Shown here: positions 17,635 to 26,522 of the stretch, in pieces | Position numbering within the stretch: position 1 is the stretch's first letter | How the letters are laid out: the number at the start of each line of letters is the position of its first letter | NCBI GenBank assembly: GCA_030374735.1 | Contig: JASCIV010000226.1 | Coordinates: 1 to 30,277, forward strand | Direction of reading: 5' to 3' | Length of the DNA: 30,277 nt | From: Gracilaria caudata | Lineage: Eukaryota > Rhodophyta > Florideophyceae > Gracilariales > Gracilariaceae | Notes under the pieces: model-generated | The model's input: the letters and a program-made list of their open reading frames with translations, nothing else | Database searches by the model: none | Told to the model about the DNA's origin: nothing | Translations under genes and position numbers: made by a program

Positions 17635-18642
17635 ATGGCTTTCATTAATCCGTTCGTAACCTTTGCTGCTCCGTCAAGAACAAGTTTTGTCTCAACTCAA
17701 AGCCCAGTCCGTTACGTTCGCCCGAATTCGCGGTTTGGACGAAGATCAATGATCGTATCGAGCTCAGCCTCGGCCCCGACCAATTCCGTCAAGTCACTTT
17801 CTCCGAGAGTAAGATTCCCGTCACTTCGTCCAGATGAGTTCCGTCATCCCATTGATGTGCGGGCAACGAGACTGTTGAAGTCCCTTTTCGGACTTGAGTG
17901 GATTCTTCGTTCAGTGCTACAGACGGCCGAACAAATGATGTTTTTCGAAAACATATCTACAGGAGTTAGAGTAACCGCCAAACAATACCCATCCATGCAC
18001 TCCATGTTGCTCGAGGCGTGTGATGTACTAGATGTACCAGTTCCTCAGCTCTACGTCCGCCAGAACCCGATGCCAAATGCGTACACGCTTGCTGTCCAGG
18101 GAAACAAACCGTTCATAGTTGTACATTCCTCACTAATTGAACTTGTTACACCTCAGGAGTTGCAAGCGGTTCTTGCACATGAGTTAGGACATTTAAAGAG
18201 CGAACATGGCGTATGGGTCACAATGGCCAACTTACTGCTTCTGCTGTCCTCGTCGACACTGGGAAACACTCTTGGAAACATCGTTTATGAGGTTCTGAGT
18301 AGACAACTACTGGCGTGGCAACGAGCAGCAGAGCTAACATGTGATAGGGCAATGCTGCTTGTGATGCAGGATAAGAACATTGCGATGTCTGCCCTTATGA
18401 AACTCACTGGTGGCGTCTCAAAGTACTCAGACGAAATGGACCTAGATGAGTTCTTGGCTCAAGCTGACCAGTTTGACGAAGAATCAAAGACTGGACTCGG
18501 AAGCTTTCTACGGCAGTCAATGACAATCTCAAGCACACATCCACTGCCCATTTTGCGCGCTCGAGAACTTAAGCGGTGGTCAGAGTCAAACCACTTTCGG
18601 TCTTTGCTACGTTCGGGGAAGCCGCTTCGAGAATCACCGTAA
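17635..18642 (+). CDS. M48 family zinc metallopeptidase, plastid-targeted
   Basis: M48 peptidases (HtpX/Ste24/Oma1 type) are membrane-linked zinc proteases. The ATG at 17635 gives 335 aa. The N-terminus (MAFINPFVTFAAPSRTSFVS, rich in Ser, Arg and Phe, no acids for 60 residues) is a typical red-algal transit peptide. The catalytic motif is AVLAHELGHLKSEHG with His182, Glu183 and His186; the third zinc ligand is Glu233 in ELTCDRA. A hydrophobic segment (MANLLLLLSSSTLGNTLGNI) lies between them, likely a membrane anchor. It resembles plant plastid M48 proteins related to cyanobacterial HtpX-like peptidases and may degrade misfolded thylakoid or envelope proteins. Substrates are unknown. Confidence 0.93.
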   Translation: MAFINPFVTFAAPSRTSFVSTQSPVRYVRPNSRFGRRSMIVSSSASAPTNSVKSLSPRVRFPSLRPDEFRHPIDVRATRLLKSLFGLEWILRSVLQTAEQMMFFENISTGVRVTAKQYPSMHSMLLEACDVLDVPVPQLYVRQNPMPNAYTLAVQGNKPFIVVHSSLIELVTPQELQAVLAHELGHLKSEHGVWVTMANLLLLLSSSTLGNTLGNIVYEVLSRQLLAWQRAAELTCDRAMLLVMQDKNIAMSALMKLTGGVSKYSDEMDLDEFLAQADQFDEESKTGLGSFLRQSMTISSTHPLPILRARELKRWSESNHFRSLLRSGKPLRESP

Positions 18643-18801
18643 CGAATTCGGATACACTACATACCCGTCTCCTTAAACTGAATTATACTTCGTGCCTACG
18701 AAAGAGTTTCTGTAACAGTATTTTCTTTGCAAGTAGACGAGAGGTACCACCAGTTCATTGCTTGGCGAACTCAGTGACCTTTGTACAAAAACTTTTCTTC
18801 G

Positions 18802-19659
18802 TCATTCGGCGGCCGATCTGATATACGACTCTGGAGCCGGGTCGTACTCGCTTTGGAATAAAGCCTTTCCGTGCTTGTGCATGTACTTCGCCAATTCGTT
18901 TACCTTCTCTGCTATAGACTCCAACTTCTCTCGCTCTATAGGACCTTCTTCGAGAATGAAAGGAAGTTTGAATAACAAACGCAGCAAATGTTCAGGTCCA
19001 TAGACGGCACTAGGCGGCTTATCAGATTTTTCAACATGATCTCTATATTGCTGTCTTTCAAAATGATAGAGCAGTATCATTGGCAGTGTTGCATCGAAGT
19101 ATATTTGCAAACCTTCAGCGACTTCTCGAGCAGCTTTGTCGGACGACTGGCGTCGCCCTGCGACCCATTTTTGTAACAGGGCTTGAACCGTAAGCGGGCG
19201 TGGTAAAGGAACCAGCCTGTTTTCTCTTGAAATCGCATCCCAGTCATCAACCAACTGTCGCTGTAAACCAGGCGGAATCTGGAAGAGCTGACTAGGGGAT
19301 GACGCATTTGAGTTGTTCTTCTCCGTCTGCTGTCTATTCTCCCTTTCGTTTTCGGAGGGCTGTAACGCTTGTACGGCCTGTTGACGCATTCGATTTGCAC
19401 CGTCGAGCAAGCGGTGAGCAATCAGCAAGTTGTCGTCGTTGTGCTGAAATACATGGTTTGCAGGGACTTTTTCATCCCATGACTTCTTCCACCCGTGAAA
19501 GTGAACCAAATATGCATGGGCACGGCTTCCAGGTTCGCGATCTATGCTCAAGATAGTGGCCTCGTACAATAAGTTTCCGTGAAACGCAAGCACAAGTGTG
19601 TTTACCTCAAAATCCCTGTCAGATGGGATCGGACGGTCATGATCGGATAGCTTGGCCAT
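18802..19659 (-). CDS. MRG15/Eaf3-like chromatin protein (chromo barrel plus MRG domain)
   Basis: MRG proteins read H3K36 methylation within NuA4/Tip60 acetyltransferase and Rpd3S/Sin3 deacetylase complexes. The product is 285 aa, near the usual 320-360. The N-terminal chromo barrel (about residues 18-75) includes the hallmark VHFHGWKKSWDEKVP with Trp and Tyr/Phe cage positions. After an acidic/Gln-rich linker with EKNNSNASS, the MRG domain runs from about 127 to the end, with LVDDWDAISRENRLVPLPRP, LQIYFDATLPMILLY, VYGPEHLLRLLFKLP and a terminal FQSEYDPAPESYIR. The gene shares a very short divergent spacer with an ORF on the plus strand and is convergent with M48. Confidence 0.94.
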   Translation of the reverse strand: MAKLSDHDRPIPSDRDFEVNTLVLAFHGNLLYEATILSIDREPGSRAHAYLVHFHGWKKSWDEKVPANHVFQHNDDNLLIAHRLLDGANRMRQQAVQALQPSENERENRQQTEKNNSNASSPSQLFQIPPGLQRQLVDDWDAISRENRLVPLPRPLTVQALLQKWVAGRRQSSDKAAREVAEGLQIYFDATLPMILLYHFERQQYRDHVEKSDKPPSAVYGPEHLLRLLFKLPFILEEGPIEREKLESIAEKVNELAKYMHKHGKALFQSEYDPAPESYIRSAAE

Positions 19660-19674
19660 TTATGAGGGAAAAAT

Positions 19675-19863
19675 ATGAGTGGAAAAGGCAAAGGAGGGCC
19701 TCTAAGGAATCCAGCCGAGCAGTCGTACACCCGTGACAGGCAAATCGAAATGGGTTCTTCGATACTTTTCACTTCCGTTTGGGTCTTCCCGCTTTTCGGT
19801 TTAAGTACCAGCGATTGTAAGATGGAAAAAGAGTTAGGAGACTGTGAGAGGTTTGAAGGATGA
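19675..19863 (+). CDS. Possible small ORF divergent from the MRG gene
   Basis: A 62-codon frame starts only 15 bp from the MRG start, reading MSGKGKGGPLRNPAEQSYTR followed by a hydrophobic segment (ILFTSVWVFPLFGL). It could be a small membrane protein or the first exon of a spliced gene. No homologue is recognised, and the neighbouring frames on both strands are similarly open. Confidence 0.25.
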   Translation: MSGKGKGGPLRNPAEQSYTRDRQIEMGSSILFTSVWVFPLFGLSTSDCKMEKELGDCERFEG

Positions 19864-20432
19864 CGCCAGTGACGAAAATGTTTGCAGACCGACTGGGTTC
19901 GTCTGAACTTCACAAAAGTATGGTTGATTTTGAGGTCAAGAATAAGTGTTGGGTACAGCTTGAGTTGAATCGTAAATCTCACAAAGAAAAAGTGGCCTTC
20001 AACCTGAGGATGTCGTTGTTGCTGACGACGCTACCGTAGAGTGCATATAGGTCGCCCTCGGTGCTCTTTGGAGCCGTGGGCTGAGCTGGTTCTGCAAGTC
20101 TTGCAGGTGCATGGGCTGCAGCATTTAAGCGCAACATCAATGTTGATTCCCCATTGTTGTTGTTATAAAAATGGCGGGATTGCTGATCCAAAAAACATGC
20201 GTTTTGTGATCCATTTACGTTCCTCCTGTAGAACCGATCACGGCAAACTGTCGCTTCTGCTTTTGATCCCATGCCGCCAGATGATCGTCGCCGTCCACGC
20301 GGTGTTCTGAAGACCTCACTTGTCCTTGTAGTTGCAACAGGCCTTACCCTCGCACTTGTCAAAGCACACCGCGATCGTTTCGGTTGCGGCTGTATCTCTC
20401 AGCCCATACTGTATTGACTTTGACTAACCAAA
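19864..20432. other. Intergenic region upstream of NAC-alpha, unresolved
   Basis: It precedes the NAC-alpha start. A minus-strand frame at 19979-20362 has an ATG at 20272 and protein-like stretches (TEGDLYALYGSVVSNNDIL), but no family is recognised and it lies in the likely promoter. I call no gene here. Confidence 0.35.
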
Positions 20433-21083
20433 ATGACCGAAGTGAAGGAAGTAATCATGGAAGACAAACCGTCCGAGACCGTCGTAACGGAAGATGTCGA
20501 GGACGGTGATGCAGGACCAGAGTACTCTTTACCGACTGATGCGGCCAGCGGCCAAGGTGCGAAGTTCGATCCTTCATCTATTGCGAATGCAGCCGCTATC
20601 GATGCCGATGGTGAGGACGAAGGAGAGGTGAAGCACTCGCGGGCCGAGAAAAAGAGCCGCAAAGCTCTTCAGAAGCTTGGGTTGAAGTCCGTCTCCGGGG
20701 TAACCCGTGTAACTGTCAAGAAGAATAAAAATTACTTGTTCGTCATCTCCAAGCCTGAAGTCTACAAATCACCCCAATCTGACACTTATATCATATTCGG
20801 AGAAGCCAAGATTGAGGATTTGTCGGCCGTGGCGCAGAACCGTGCAGCAGAGCAATTCAGGATCCCAGAGATGAATCCGGTGAACCCGTCAGCACCTGGC
20901 GCCGATTCAGCAGCCATGGAAGACGATGAGGACGAAGGAGATTTAGACGAAAGCGATCTGGAGGCAAAGGATATCGAACTGGTCATGTCACAAGCTGATG
21001 TATCGCGAGCCAAGGCCGTTAAAGCGCTTAAGAAGAGCAACAAGGACGTTGTGGACGCCATTATGGGTCTGACAATGAACTAA
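20433..21083 (+). CDS. NACA: Nascent polypeptide-associated complex subunit alpha
   Basis: NAC-alpha pairs with NAC-beta (BTF3) at the ribosomal exit tunnel, shielding new chains and controlling SRP access. The product is 216 aa, near the usual length of about 200-215. After an acidic N-terminus (about 1-65), the NAC domain holds KHSRAEKKSRKALQKLGLK and VSGVTRVTVKKNKNYLFVI, then PEVYKSPQSDTYIIFGEAKI. The acidic linker DDEDEGDLDESDLEAKDI leads to the C-terminal UBA domain, ELVMSQADVSRAKAVKALKK with NKDVVDAIMGL. All conserved blocks are present, and the single-exon frame from the first ATG is complete. Confidence 0.97.
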   Translation: MTEVKEVIMEDKPSETVVTEDVEDGDAGPEYSLPTDAASGQGAKFDPSSIANAAAIDADGEDEGEVKHSRAEKKSRKALQKLGLKSVSGVTRVTVKKNKNYLFVISKPEVYKSPQSDTYIIFGEAKIEDLSAVAQNRAAEQFRIPEMNPVNPSAPGADSAAMEDDEDEGDLDESDLEAKDIELVMSQADVSRAKAVKALKKSNKDVVDAIMGLTMN

Positions 21084-21677
21084 ATGAAGAGCGCTTTACC
21101 TTGCGAACGTTGTGCCAGCGCCCTGAGAGCAACAAAAAGAGCAAAATTGGTTGTAAACGATGGTAGACATGCCGAGTTGTTAAAAATATGTAGATAACAT
21201 TATGCATACGATGCTGCTGGCTGCAGTGATCAACAGTGAGCGATTGCTGCGTGTTAACATCATTCTGTTTTCTGAGCTATGGATAACTTTTATTTTTAAG
21301 ATTGCTAACTCACAAACACTCTTGTGTCTCTATATGTGTGTCCTTTGTTGGCTTCTCCTCCGCGATTCTGTCAAGGAATCTGATTTCCAGTCGTTACGGG
21401 GCCGTCTTCTAGTTAGAAAACGTTAAGCACCTCATTAACTGGCACCCGAACCGAAAAATGTGACGTGCAGCAGCAACAATCGCCCTGAGCGATGTGCTAT
21501 CGGAAAAACAAGGAAATAGCGTCCGCGGCAGTGAGATGCGTTCTAGTGGGAGTTTTCTTGTGAGCTTGTCACAGCAGACAAACACCACTGTCTGCAAAGA
21601 GGATCTACAAGAGAACTACCCACATACAAGGGATAAATGAGAAAGATGGAGAAGACGGCGCGGATCCGCGCTATTGG
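21084..21677. other. Convergent 3' region between NAC-alpha and the TBC gene
   Basis: About 0.6 kb between two convergent stops. It should hold both 3' UTRs. Short open frames (for example 21202-21426 on the plus strand) are AT-rich and unconvincing. Confidence 0.45.
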
Positions 21678-23102
21678 TCACACGATGCCTTTCTCCCGAA
21701 GCCGTTCTCTTGCGGTGTGAGCATGCGCAATCACATGATCAATATCTGTGGCCGGTATCTTTTCAAGAACACTTAGAATGCGTTCGGCATCGTCACACTC
21801 TTCCAGTTCCTGATCTAGAAGTTCGATGAAGACGAGACAAACGAATGGATGTAAGTCGAGAGCATCTTTTGCCAGACTAGCAAAATAAGAGTCCCACAGG
21901 CGAAGCAAACATCGACGTGGTAGTTGATGTACGAGAAGGCCACGCAACCACTGACACACGAAACGATTCATATCGACCTCCTCTTCGACAAATTTGTCAT
22001 AAAGATTAGGGTGCATGTCTCGAAACATAAGATTGAAATCTGCAACAGCTTCCTTGAGGCCACGTTCAGTGTACAGGTGTTGGCATGTTCTCATCAGAGC
22101 ATTGAAAGCGTGAAAAGCATCTGCCTCGGTGGGCATGATTTCAATGAACGGCGCGCAGAGGTATACCATGTCGTCATGAAACTGAACATCATGAGGAGCT
22201 GTCTCTAAGTAGGTGGTTAAAACGCGGATGAACTTAGATTGGATTTGACGATCGACAACATGATGTCGCTTGCGCTGCGTGGCCTTTGCATATGTAGAGG
22301 AGGAAAACGACAAATTTCGCGATGACGATAGCGGTGTGGATGGGCGATGAGCATCAGCAGAAACGTCATCGTCGTCATCACCATCATAACTCTCGCCGCT
22401 CGAAGAACCGTGGCGCACGCGACGGTCGTGAGTAGATAATGGTTGATAAGCAGTGCGCGACCTCTTGAGCACGCGTCGAATGCGACTGGGAACGTAATCA
22501 TCGAGATCGATGGCGGCGCTGAAGGCATTGTAAGAGTGGGTGCGGTTAAGGTGCAGAGCAAGGTCATCGGCGGTATCGAACGACGAAACACCCAGCAGAA
22601 GCTTCCACACTCGCTGGCGCATATGTGGGGGCACTCCCGACAGAGCGGCGCGACGAAGCTTGGTCTCATCGACCGCGGCATCAGCATCAAGCAACACATG
22701 AAACTCCCGCGTGTGTAAATCAGCTTCCAGCGGCAGCGGCGGCGGCGAGCGACAGGCCGCAGAAGAGGGCTTCTGCTGCTGCTGCTGCATGTGCATCCGC
22801 AGCGCGAGCGGCATGGGAGCAGCGACGCGTGAGAAAACAAGCGGCTGTGAAAGTGATGGCGGCGGCATGTGACCGAGCTCTGACGCAGCCGCACGGACGA
22901 AGAGCGGGAGCGCGGCAGAGGAAATGAACAGTTTGTTGGCAGCCGAGGGGAGACGGTTGTGGGCGCAGAATGGACGAGGTGGGAGGAGGGTGCGAGCTGC
23001 GGGCTGCGAACGGACTAGCGGAATTTTGGGCAGCTGTCCTGAATGCGGGATGGGCCACCTGGCGGGTTGGCAGTGGGCGCGCAGCTTGCATAGCTGGGTC
23101 AT
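21678..23102 (-). CDS. TBC-domain protein (RabGAP-like), atypical
   Basis: TBC proteins usually stimulate GTP hydrolysis by Rab GTPases with an Arg finger (IxxDxxR) and a Gln finger (YxQG). The 474-aa frame runs from the ATG at 23102; an internal ATG at 22868 (MPPPSLSQ) would skip a Pro/Ala-rich stretch and may be the real start. The TBC entry motif is LSGVPPHMRQRVWKLLLGV. A long disordered, Asp/Ser-rich insert (GESYDGDDDDDV) interrupts the domain. The following region reads YLETAPHDVQFHDDMVYLCA where YxQGM is expected, so the Gln finger is absent, and no IxxDxxR was found. Later TBC helices are normal: RRCLLRLWDSYFA and HPFVCLVFIELLDQEL. It may be a non-catalytic adaptor like TBC1D7-type proteins. 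Confidence 0.88.
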   Translation of the reverse strand: MTQLCKLRAHCQPARWPIPHSGQLPKIPLVRSQPAARTLLPPRPFCAHNRLPSAANKLFISSAALPLFVRAAASELGHMPPPSLSQPLVFSRVAAPMPLALRMHMQQQQQKPSSAACRSPPPLPLEADLHTREFHVLLDADAAVDETKLRRAALSGVPPHMRQRVWKLLLGVSSFDTADDLALHLNRTHSYNAFSAAIDLDDYVPSRIRRVLKRSRTAYQPLSTHDRRVRHGSSSGESYDGDDDDDVSADAHRPSTPLSSSRNLSFSSSTYAKATQRKRHHVVDRQIQSKFIRVLTTYLETAPHDVQFHDDMVYLCAPFIEIMPTEADAFHAFNALMRTCQHLYTERGLKEAVADFNLMFRDMHPNLYDKFVEEEVDMNRFVCQWLRGLLVHQLPRRCLLRLWDSYFASLAKDALDLHPFVCLVFIELLDQELEECDDAERILSVLEKIPATDIDHVIAHAHTARERLREKGIV

Positions 23103-24085
23103 GATGCAGTTTGCTGTAACTTGGAGCGCGCGCTTTGGCGCTTTCGTCGAGATGTTTGCGTTTGACTGCTTGCGTTATGTGGAAGCGCCGTGGGGCGCGC
23201 GCTTCATATCATCTGCAGGGCGATGGGACAGTCCGTACAGGACGGGGAGGAGTGGCACGTGATGTGCCCTAAGGCGCGGCCCGTTCCCTTGCTTTAGCAC
23301 CTCCACCATCCCTAATGTTACAAGGTTTGGTTGCGCGCGGGGCTGGAGAGCCGTCTGCGCTGCGTTGAGCGCGCTTGCATGCCAGCGCCTTCGTCCGCTC
23401 TCAACTTTTAAGACGCAGCACGACACCGTCATAGGGCGCGGCTGTGGGCTGCAAACTGTTTGCGTCGTGCTAAATGGGCCACTAAAGCTCGCATATACTC
23501 TGTACCTGTGTACCCTGCACATCTTTTAACTCGATTTGAGCACTAATTTTCGCTTTCAACGCCACAAATGACGAATGTTAAGACCGGGCCTAGCAATGCT
23601 CCGTAGTCACAGCGAGCCCCTACTGTATGGGGCTCATAGCAAAACTCTGTAAGGACTGCGGAATGATAAAACGGATTGCGAACCCTATATCGCGAAGAAC
23701 AGATTCGGAGAGAAATGTCTAACCATGTTAGCCACATAGGACACTCGGGCTCGAAGGTATTGTTACATCATCCCACATCGCAACAGGCTTCTGCCTAGGA
23801 CATCAAGATGTCATTCTCTTGACATGTTCAGCGCTATTCAACAAATTCAGGACCCGTAGAAGGATTTCACCGACGATGATTTGTCCGACGATTGGCATCC
23901 CGTCTTCAAGCTCATGATATTCGACGGATGTAGTACCTAATCCTTGCTGTTACCTGTAGCAGCACTTCAAGAAAACGAAGATTATGGACGATAAGGTTCC
24001 ACAATAACTTTCCCTAGAACAGCTCGTTCTCAATTGCTGCCATTGTTGCTCCCATTCATGCAGCTCTTTGATTGATAACAGACAT
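23103..24085. other. Intergenic region, no gene seen
   Basis: Upstream of the TBC gene the sequence is GC-rich to about 23470, then AT-richer. No convincing coding frame or RNA gene was seen on either strand. Confidence 0.45.
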
Positions 24086-24238
24086 CGCGTACAAGGGTAC
24101 GACAACCATACGGCAGCCAACAGAGCTTGGGAGTACCAAATTGGGTGTTGCAGAGCTGCTAAGAGGGTTGCAAAGGTACACGAGAGCTCGTCAGATTCTA
24201 CGCAATATAGCATTATCATAACGCTACCCTTGTTCGCG
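24086..24238. mobile_element. Short TIR element (MITE-like), foldback 3
   Basis: Terminal inverted repeats CGCGTACAAGGGTA (24086-24099) and TACCCTTGTTCGCG (24225-24238) match at 13 of 14 positions, 153 bp overall. The right arm extends into AACGCTACCCTT, also found in foldback 2. No target-site duplication is obvious, so mobility is not shown. Confidence 0.45.
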
Positions 24239-24461
24239 TGCCTGTCTTACGAGAGCCTAGTCAACAAAGCGGACAGCTTATACAAGGTTAGCATGAAAAC
24301 GGCTGTAACACTGCTCGCCATTTTCTTGTACTGCAAGTTTGTGTACATAACATATCGGTCCCCCAACCTTGACAATGTCCACAGAAACATATGCACAGTG
24401 AACATCTCGAACCAGCCCTGAACTTTTCTCCGTATCACATGATCTGCTAACGCTGCTCTCA

Positions 24462-25817
24462 ATGAGAGCCCCTCTTACTGTAGACATGCAGCACGTTTTG
24501 TTCATCTTCATCCTCGCTTTATACTTCCGTTCGATACACGAAGTCCGAGGTATAGAACCGCCTTTCGATCACGATTTATGGCCAATTCCGCGTTACTTGT
24601 CCATTTCTACAAACTCTTCTACTGCTGCAAAGTTGCGTTCAAACCCACAACAGCGCCGGGCTGCCCAAGAAGGGATTCAATTACTGAACACACTTGTAAG
24701 TCTGTTTGATCAACGAAGGGAGAATCGACCAGCTCCGTGTAATCTATTTGGTCACAAAGATTGGGTGACAATGGCTCCCGATGCGGCCATCAAGCGACAA
24801 ATTCCGCATGAATCTTTCGACGGCACTTGTCCCATGGAAATCGTCATGACCCAAGCTGTTCAAACAGGTGATCTTCCGAAGAGCCTTCAGCGGGAATCTG
24901 AAGGTATCGTCCGCGACTACGTTCGAGCGACTTCGACAGCACTTGGTTCGATTGATGACGCCCCAGCCAAATTTGGAATCAAGGAGTGGAAGGCAAACTA
25001 CGCACAAGCCGACTGGTCTCTTCAGCGAGGTTCACAGAGATGCTCCGTAGAGAACTTCTCTGCATATCGAAAGGATAATCGTCTATTTGTAAGGGCGTCG
25101 ATGACAAACAATCCTGTGGACAATAATGTACCTGACTTTCATCGTCAATACGCTGAGGAATGGGTGCGAGAGGACTTTACTAGGAGCCTAGTGATGATAC
25201 AACCCAAACTTGTCATAGACAGTGAAAGTGAAATCACGCGAGGCCCTTGGGAGCGTTCCACAACCCTCTTTTCTCGCTGGGGGGCTAGAAGTCCTCTGGC
25301 TTCGCATACCAGCATGCAAATGGAGAACAACCCAGCAGTGAACGAAGCCCTACGCCTCAACGATCTGAGAATTGAGCAAGCGGATGATTCTCTAGTACCT
25401 TCAAATGTTGCCATTTTAGCATTGCCGCTCATAATGACAATAATACCAGGAACCTTTCTTGGTGATCGTACTACGCTTGGGATATTTCTCTATATTTTAT
25501 TTACTGATATCGTTTCTGTTTTGCCGTTCCTCATAAAAGGCATAGAATTGATTCAGGCAGGAAACGGGGAACGATCAGAGACTGTTGCGTACCATCTTGG
25601 GAACGGGACTTTCGGTGAGATCGAAGTGTGGTCCGCATCATGTGTGGGAAAATCACAGTTTGGGGATATCGGAAAGGTTTTCCTCGCTGTATCAGTCGTT
25701 GCTATCGTAGTGGGTGTCCTACTGGAAATATTGGCCGTTTTTCTATTGCGGAGGAGGAAGTCCCGCATGACAACGAATGAGAACGAACGACTGTTTTCGG
25801 AGGACACATTGCCATGA
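24462..25817 (+). CDS. Hypothetical secretory-pathway membrane protein
   Basis: I do not recognise this protein (451 aa from the ATG at 24462; the second ATG at 24486 begins a cleaner signal peptide, MQHVLFIFILALYFRSIHEV). A long lumenal or extracellular region follows, with conserved-looking Cys (PAPCNLFGHKDW, DGTCPMEI, SQRCSVENF) and NxS/T sites. The C-terminal part has three hydrophobic segments: VAILALPLIMTIIPGTFLG, LGIFLYILFTDIVSVLPFL and VFLAVSVVAIVVGVLLEILA, the last followed by a basic stop RRRKSRM and a short cytosolic tail. The topology suggests a plasma- or endomembrane protein with a large ectodomain. It may be lineage-specific. Confidence 0.72.
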   Translation: MRAPLTVDMQHVLFIFILALYFRSIHEVRGIEPPFDHDLWPIPRYLSISTNSSTAAKLRSNPQQRRAAQEGIQLLNTLVSLFDQRRENRPAPCNLFGHKDWVTMAPDAAIKRQIPHESFDGTCPMEIVMTQAVQTGDLPKSLQRESEGIVRDYVRATSTALGSIDDAPAKFGIKEWKANYAQADWSLQRGSQRCSVENFSAYRKDNRLFVRASMTNNPVDNNVPDFHRQYAEEWVREDFTRSLVMIQPKLVIDSESEITRGPWERSTTLFSRWGARSPLASHTSMQMENNPAVNEALRLNDLRIEQADDSLVPSNVAILALPLIMTIIPGTFLGDRTTLGIFLYILFTDIVSVLPFLIKGIELIQAGNGERSETVAYHLGNGTFGEIEVWSASCVGKSQFGDIGKVFLAVSVVAIVVGVLLEILAVFLLRRRKSRMTTNENERLFSEDTLP

Positions 25818-25920
25818 AAGGACAGCTCACACCCGGAAGAGGCATAACAACAGTCAACAGTTCGCTACAGTAGGCAGAACTGTACACACCCAGCAGTATG
25901 AGAAATCAAGCGTTAGCGTG

Positions 25921-26358
25921 GAGGGTGAAGGTTGTTTGTGTTGCCTGCTCCCTCTTGATTTAGTCATTGACCCAGGGCTATTAGGTAGTCAGCGACTATA
26001 TCTAGACGTCACCATCGTCAGCCCTCACAATAGTCGGTACACGCCTTCAGCGGCAGCAAATGCTGGCGGCGCAGCTGCCGAGGCGGAGCAACTCTAGTGG
26101 CAGAAGTACGAAGAGTTATGCCAGGCAAACAACGTCCGGTTTGTGCCGGTCGCAGTACACATTCACGGGGCTACAGGGCCCTCGGCAAAAAGCTTCCTCC
26201 GAGAGCTAGCGCAAGAACGCCAAAAAGCGGGGCGCGGAGCCGTCCTGGGAGTACAAGAACCTAGTCTTGCGTCTAGAAAGTACCTTGCAGAAGCGTCGGC
26301 GATTTATCATCGCCAGCTATTCTCTAGCCCTACCGTAACCCCTGACTCCTCTGTCTGA
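25921..26358 (+). pseudogene. Broken LINE polyprotein fragment, restriction-like endonuclease end
   Basis: A single reading frame, interrupted by one TAG at 26095-26097, reads LYLDVTIVSPHNSRYTPSAA and, after the stop, VRFVPVAVHIHGATGPSAKS then FLRELAQ. This pattern (DVTV...AAxxAGxAAEAAE...F.P...G..G..A..FL) is common at the C-terminus of retrotransposon proteins in fungi, algae and other protists, where a PD-(D/E)XK-like endonuclease is often inferred. No RT domain is present. It lies directly after the membrane-protein gene; a CT-repeat follows at about 26387-26400. Confidence 0.65.
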
Positions 26359-26386
26359 GGGTGCCACAACCAAAATAAGAACAAGT

Positions 26387-26400
26387 CTCTCTCTCTCTCT
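26387..26400. repeat. (CT)n microsatellite
   Basis: A short CT run follows the endonuclease fragment. It may mark the end of a retroelement insertion in the opposite orientation. Confidence 0.6.
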
Positions 26401-26522
26401 GATACGTTGCAATCTTATAGTCGGCTGACCATTGTGCCTCTGCTTTTGTTTGGGTAGTCGATGCGAAACAGATGTAGATCGTACTGGCGAAACGTGACGG
26501 TAACCTGAATGTACACAGTTTT

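Noticed and set aside
22217..22894. Long minus-strand alternate frame within the TBC gene
   Set aside because: It is a shadow frame with Arg/Cys/Met-rich composition; the TBC frame is clearly coding.
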